A DNA stretch of 16,436 nt, from positions 1 through 16,436 of the forward strand of contig JALUYN010000189.1 in NCBI GenBank assembly GCA_027012915.1. Reading direction: 5' to 3'. Below, in pieces: positions 14,692 to 16,436 of the stretch. Positions within the stretch are counted from its first letter, which is position 1, and the number at the start of each line of letters is the position of its first letter. The translations under genes were made by a program, and so were the position numbers. The stretch is from Cellvibrionaceae bacterium. Lineage in GTDB: Bacteria > Pseudomonadota > Gammaproteobacteria > Pseudomonadales > Cellvibrionaceae. The notes beneath the pieces were generated by a model. The model ran no database searches. It was not told the origin of the DNA and saw only the letters and a list, made by a program, of their open reading frames with translations.

Positions 14692-15372
14692 ATGCAGGAA
14701 ATTTATTCACAGACACAGCAGCAAAGCGCTGTTGTTTCTACCAACAAAGTTTTGAAAAACACCTATATGCTGCTGGCCATGACCATGGCCGTTAGCGCAA
14801 TCGCCTGCGGCATCTCCATGGCGATTGGCCTGGGTCGCGGTCCTGCACTGATCATGAATCTTGTAGCGCTAGGCCTGGTTTGGTTCGCCCTGCCCCGCAC
14901 CGCAAATTCCACAAGCGGCATCTACGTTGTCTTTGCTTTTACTGCTCTGCTTGGTGCATCTCTCGGACCAACCATCAACCACTACCTGCAGTTCTCTAAC
15001 GGCTCTCAAATTGTGATGCAGGCCCTGGGCGGCACAGCGCTGGTTTTCTTTGGTCTGTCTGCCTATGTTCTGACCACCCGCAAAGATTTCAGCTTTATGC
15101 GCGGATTCCTTATGACCGGACTGATCCTTGTTCTGGTCTGTGCGCTGGGCCTGATTATTGCCGGCTTCTTTGGCGTGCAAATTGCGATGGCTCACCTCGC
15201 CATTAGCGGCGCTATCGTTCTGCTGATGTCCGGTTTTATCCTCTACGATACCAGCCGCATAATCCACGGCGGAGAGACCAATTATGTGGTTGCTACCGTT
15301 GGCTTGTATCTTAATATCTACAACCTGTTTGTAAGCTTACTGCACATCATCGGCGCCACCAGCGACGACTGA
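14692..15372 (+). CDS. yccA: BAX inhibitor-1/YccA family inner-membrane protein
   Basis: 226 residues (E. coli YccA has 219) with about seven membrane helices, starting near residues 27, 52, 74, 107, 136, 166 and 195. E. coli YccA is an FtsH substrate and modulator; the wider BAX inhibitor-1 family includes ion-leak proteins. The N-terminal TNKVLKNTYMLLAMTMAVSA and C-terminal LYDTSRIIHGGETNYV then LYLNIYNLFVSLLHIIG are strongly family-like. The ATG at 14692 has GGAG seven bases upstream; the 16 extra residues from GTG 14644 are not family-like and cover the promoter. A terminator (15415-15438) follows, then tusDCB. I recall the yccA-tus order from Pseudomonas, and yccA lies next to tusE in E. 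coli. Confidence 0.95.
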   Translation: MQEIYSQTQQQSAVVSTNKVLKNTYMLLAMTMAVSAIACGISMAIGLGRGPALIMNLVALGLVWFALPRTANSTSGIYVVFAFTALLGASLGPTINHYLQFSNGSQIVMQALGGTALVFFGLSAYVLTTRKDFSFMRGFLMTGLILVLVCALGLIIAGFFGVQIAMAHLAISGAIVLLMSGFILYDTSRIIHGGETNYVVATVGLYLNIYNLFVSLLHIIGATSDD

Positions 15373-15414
15373 TTCGGCAACAGCAACGCAGATGAGTTAG
15401 ATTAGCTTGCCTAG

Positions 15415-15438
15415 AAGCCCCGCCTGTCGGGGCTTTTT
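15415..15438 (+). terminator. Rho-independent terminator between yccA and tusD
   Basis: Stem AAGCCCCG (15415-15422) pairs with CGGGGCTT (15428-15435) around loop CCTGT, followed by T to 15438. It lies 42 bases after the yccA stop and only 24 bases before the tusD start, so it may also act as an attenuator of tusDCB. Confidence 0.9.
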
Positions 15439-15462
15439 ACTATCTATCTTTCAGGAATAACA

Positions 15463-15816
15463 TTGAAAATATCACTGGTCGTACTGCAATCGCCAGACAA
15501 TGGTCAAAGCAGCCTGCGAGCACTCAAATTCGCCAACACCGCCCTGCAACAAGGTCACGAGATCCCTCGTGTGTTTTTCTATGGTGATGGCACACTCAAC
15601 GGGCACTGTAACTCCCCGTTAGCCGCACTGTGGCAGGAAGCTGCAGCCAATAGCAAAACAGAACTCATTCTTTGCAGCACCTCGGCAGAAAAGCGAGGAG
15701 TCCTTCCCCAAAAAGGTAACGAATCAGGCACCCTGGCGCCGGGTTTTGAGCCATCTGGGCTTGGACAGCTGCTCGATGCCAGCCTCCAGTCTGATCGACT
15801 GATTACTTTTGGTTAA
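15463..15816 (+). CDS. tusD: Sulfurtransferase complex subunit TusD
   Basis: Catalytic subunit of the TusBCD (DsrEFH) heterohexamer, which takes persulfide sulfur from TusA and passes it to TusE, then MnmA, for 2-thiolation of the wobble uridine of Lys, Glu and Gln tRNAs. 117 residues (128 in E. coli). DsrE-fold features: ISLVVLQSP at the N-terminus, HEIPRVFFYGDG (32-43), the active-site Cys C71 in LILCSTSAEKRGV (equivalent to Cys78 of E. coli), and FEPSGLGQLLDASLQSDR near the end. The start is TTG at 15463 with AGGAA six bases upstream; no ATG or GTG fits the conserved N-terminus. tusC begins two bases after its stop. Confidence 0.95.
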   Translation: MKISLVVLQSPDNGQSSLRALKFANTALQQGHEIPRVFFYGDGTLNGHCNSPLAALWQEAAANSKTELILCSTSAEKRGVLPQKGNESGTLAPGFEPSGLGQLLDASLQSDRLITFG

Positions 15817-15818
15817 CC

Positions 15819-16127
15819 ATGAAATTGCTCTTTGTTATCAACCAGCCGCCAGGCTCCCCCGAATTTTCCGAGGCCATTACCGCACTGCTCGGTGTATCTC
15901 TGTTTGGTCAGACAACTGGCGCCTTGCTTCTAGGTGGAGTAAACAAAGAGATACCGGAATCTCCCATCGAAAATCAACTTGATCAGATTCTGGAGCTGGG
16001 ACTGGCTCGCGTGCTTGCTTCATCACAAACACACTCCCAATTCGGCAACCGTCAGAGTATTGAGTTCATCGATGACAAAGAGATTGGCGAATTAATTCAC
16101 AGTGCCGAATCCGTAGTTAGTTTCTAA
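15819..16127 (+). CDS. tusC: Sulfurtransferase complex subunit TusC
   Basis: 102 residues (119 in E. coli), DsrE/DsrF-like fold: LLFVINQPPGSPEFSEAITA at the N-terminus, a central GALLLGGV strand-turn and a C-terminal SVVSF. It has no cysteine at all, including the position equivalent to the WVCAAS segment of E. coli TusC (here VLASSQ), so it would be a structural subunit; in E. coli only the TusD cysteine of this complex is essential. It begins two bases after tusD with almost no ribosome-binding site of its own, which suggests translational coupling. tusB follows after 24 bases. Confidence 0.9.
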   Translation: MKLLFVINQPPGSPEFSEAITALLGVSLFGQTTGALLLGGVNKEIPESPIENQLDQILELGLARVLASSQTHSQFGNRQSIEFIDDKEIGELIHSAESVVSF

Positions 16128-16151
16128 GTTGCCTTTATAGAATGATGTAAC

Positions 16152-16412
16152 ATGACACTTCATATCGTAAGCAAACCCAGTGACATCGGCCGATGTCTCG
16201 ATATCTCTCGGGAACAGGACGTCCTGCTTTTGACAGAAGAGTGCTGGGGGGCAACCGAAACCTTATGCTGCGTATTGAAAGGCGCTCCACAGGAAATCTA
16301 CTGGCTCACAGACCAGGTAGAAACTGCGACTCCGGAGTACGGCGCTGCTATTGACTACGAAGGCTTTGTTGCCCTTTGTGAGGCGCACACACCCATTCAA
16401 AGCTGGTACTAG
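16152..16412 (+). CDS. tusB: Sulfurtransferase complex subunit TusB
   Basis: 86 residues (95 in E. coli), third subunit of the TusBCD complex (DsrH family). The N-terminus TLHIVSKPS, the DVLLLTEECWGA strand-helix, and the C-terminal AIDYEGFVALCEAH resemble the E. coli LHTLHRSP, DELLLLQDG and LIDYTDFVRLTVKH segments. The small size, order and position after tusC make the call safe. The ribosome-binding site is weak. The 24 bases after its stop carry no visible gene start; tusE would be expected next but is outside the window. Confidence 0.9.
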   Translation: MTLHIVSKPSDIGRCLDISREQDVLLLTEECWGATETLCCVLKGAPQEIYWLTDQVETATPEYGAAIDYEGFVALCEAHTPIQSWY

Positions 16413-16436
16413 TCGGATATTGGTACCGCCAGTCCT

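Overview
This window looks like chromosomal housekeeping DNA from a marine-type gammaproteobacterium of the Pseudomonas/Cellvibrio/Oceanospirillum branch. The grounds are protein resemblance recalled from family knowledge: an XthA close to the enterobacterial form, an etfBA operon divergent from ETF-quinone oxidoreductase next to a DUF2788 protein, and yccA followed by tusDCB as in pseudomonads. Base composition appears moderate throughout. I see no integrase, transposase, CRISPR array, tRNA or rRNA, and no clear sign of recent transfer.

Layout. Positions 1-2888 (+) hold the 3' part of the periplasmic tail-specific protease gene prc, then xthA (exonuclease III). Positions 2893-5369 (-) hold a six-helix membrane hybrid sensor kinase with a degraded ATP-binding domain, and upstream of it a DUF2788 membrane protein. 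A bidirectional-looking terminator (5412-5440) separates these from etfBA (5482-7157, -). A 458-base divergent control region (7158-7615) carries a good sigma-70 promoter for ETF-QO (7616-9259, +), a weaker promoter for etfB and a Fur-box-like palindrome. Positions 9360-11267 (-) hold a TetR regulator, a DUF4823-like lipoprotein and a DUF1285 protein. Positions 11577-13186 (+) hold a helical protein of unknown function, a gene-poor stretch with four consecutive hairpins ending in a terminator, and an SdiA-regulated/YjiK-type beta-propeller. The latter overlaps tail-to-tail with a serine beta-lactamase-like hydrolase (13159-14526, -). Positions 14692-16412 (+) hold yccA, a terminator, and the tusD, tusC, tusB sulfur-relay genes.

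How the genes work together. EtfAB collects electrons from acyl-CoA and related dehydrogenases, and ETF-QO passes them to ubiquinone; the divergent arrangement permits shared control. TusBCD relays sulfur towards tRNA 2-thiolation; its other partners (TusA, TusE, MnmA) are not in the window. YccA is a membrane protein of the BAX-inhibitor family, linked to FtsH in E. coli. The remaining genes have no evident common pathway.

The least explained parts are the hairpin-rich stretch at about 11944-12189 (possible small RNA or leader), the kinase with missing ATP-lid glycines, the palindromes in the etf control region, and the terminator placed just before tusD. Several starts were revised from the longest reading frame: ETF-QO (GTG 7616), TetR (11267) and yccA (14692). 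The serine hydrolase uses GTG and tusD uses TTG. No clearly new multi-gene system was found.
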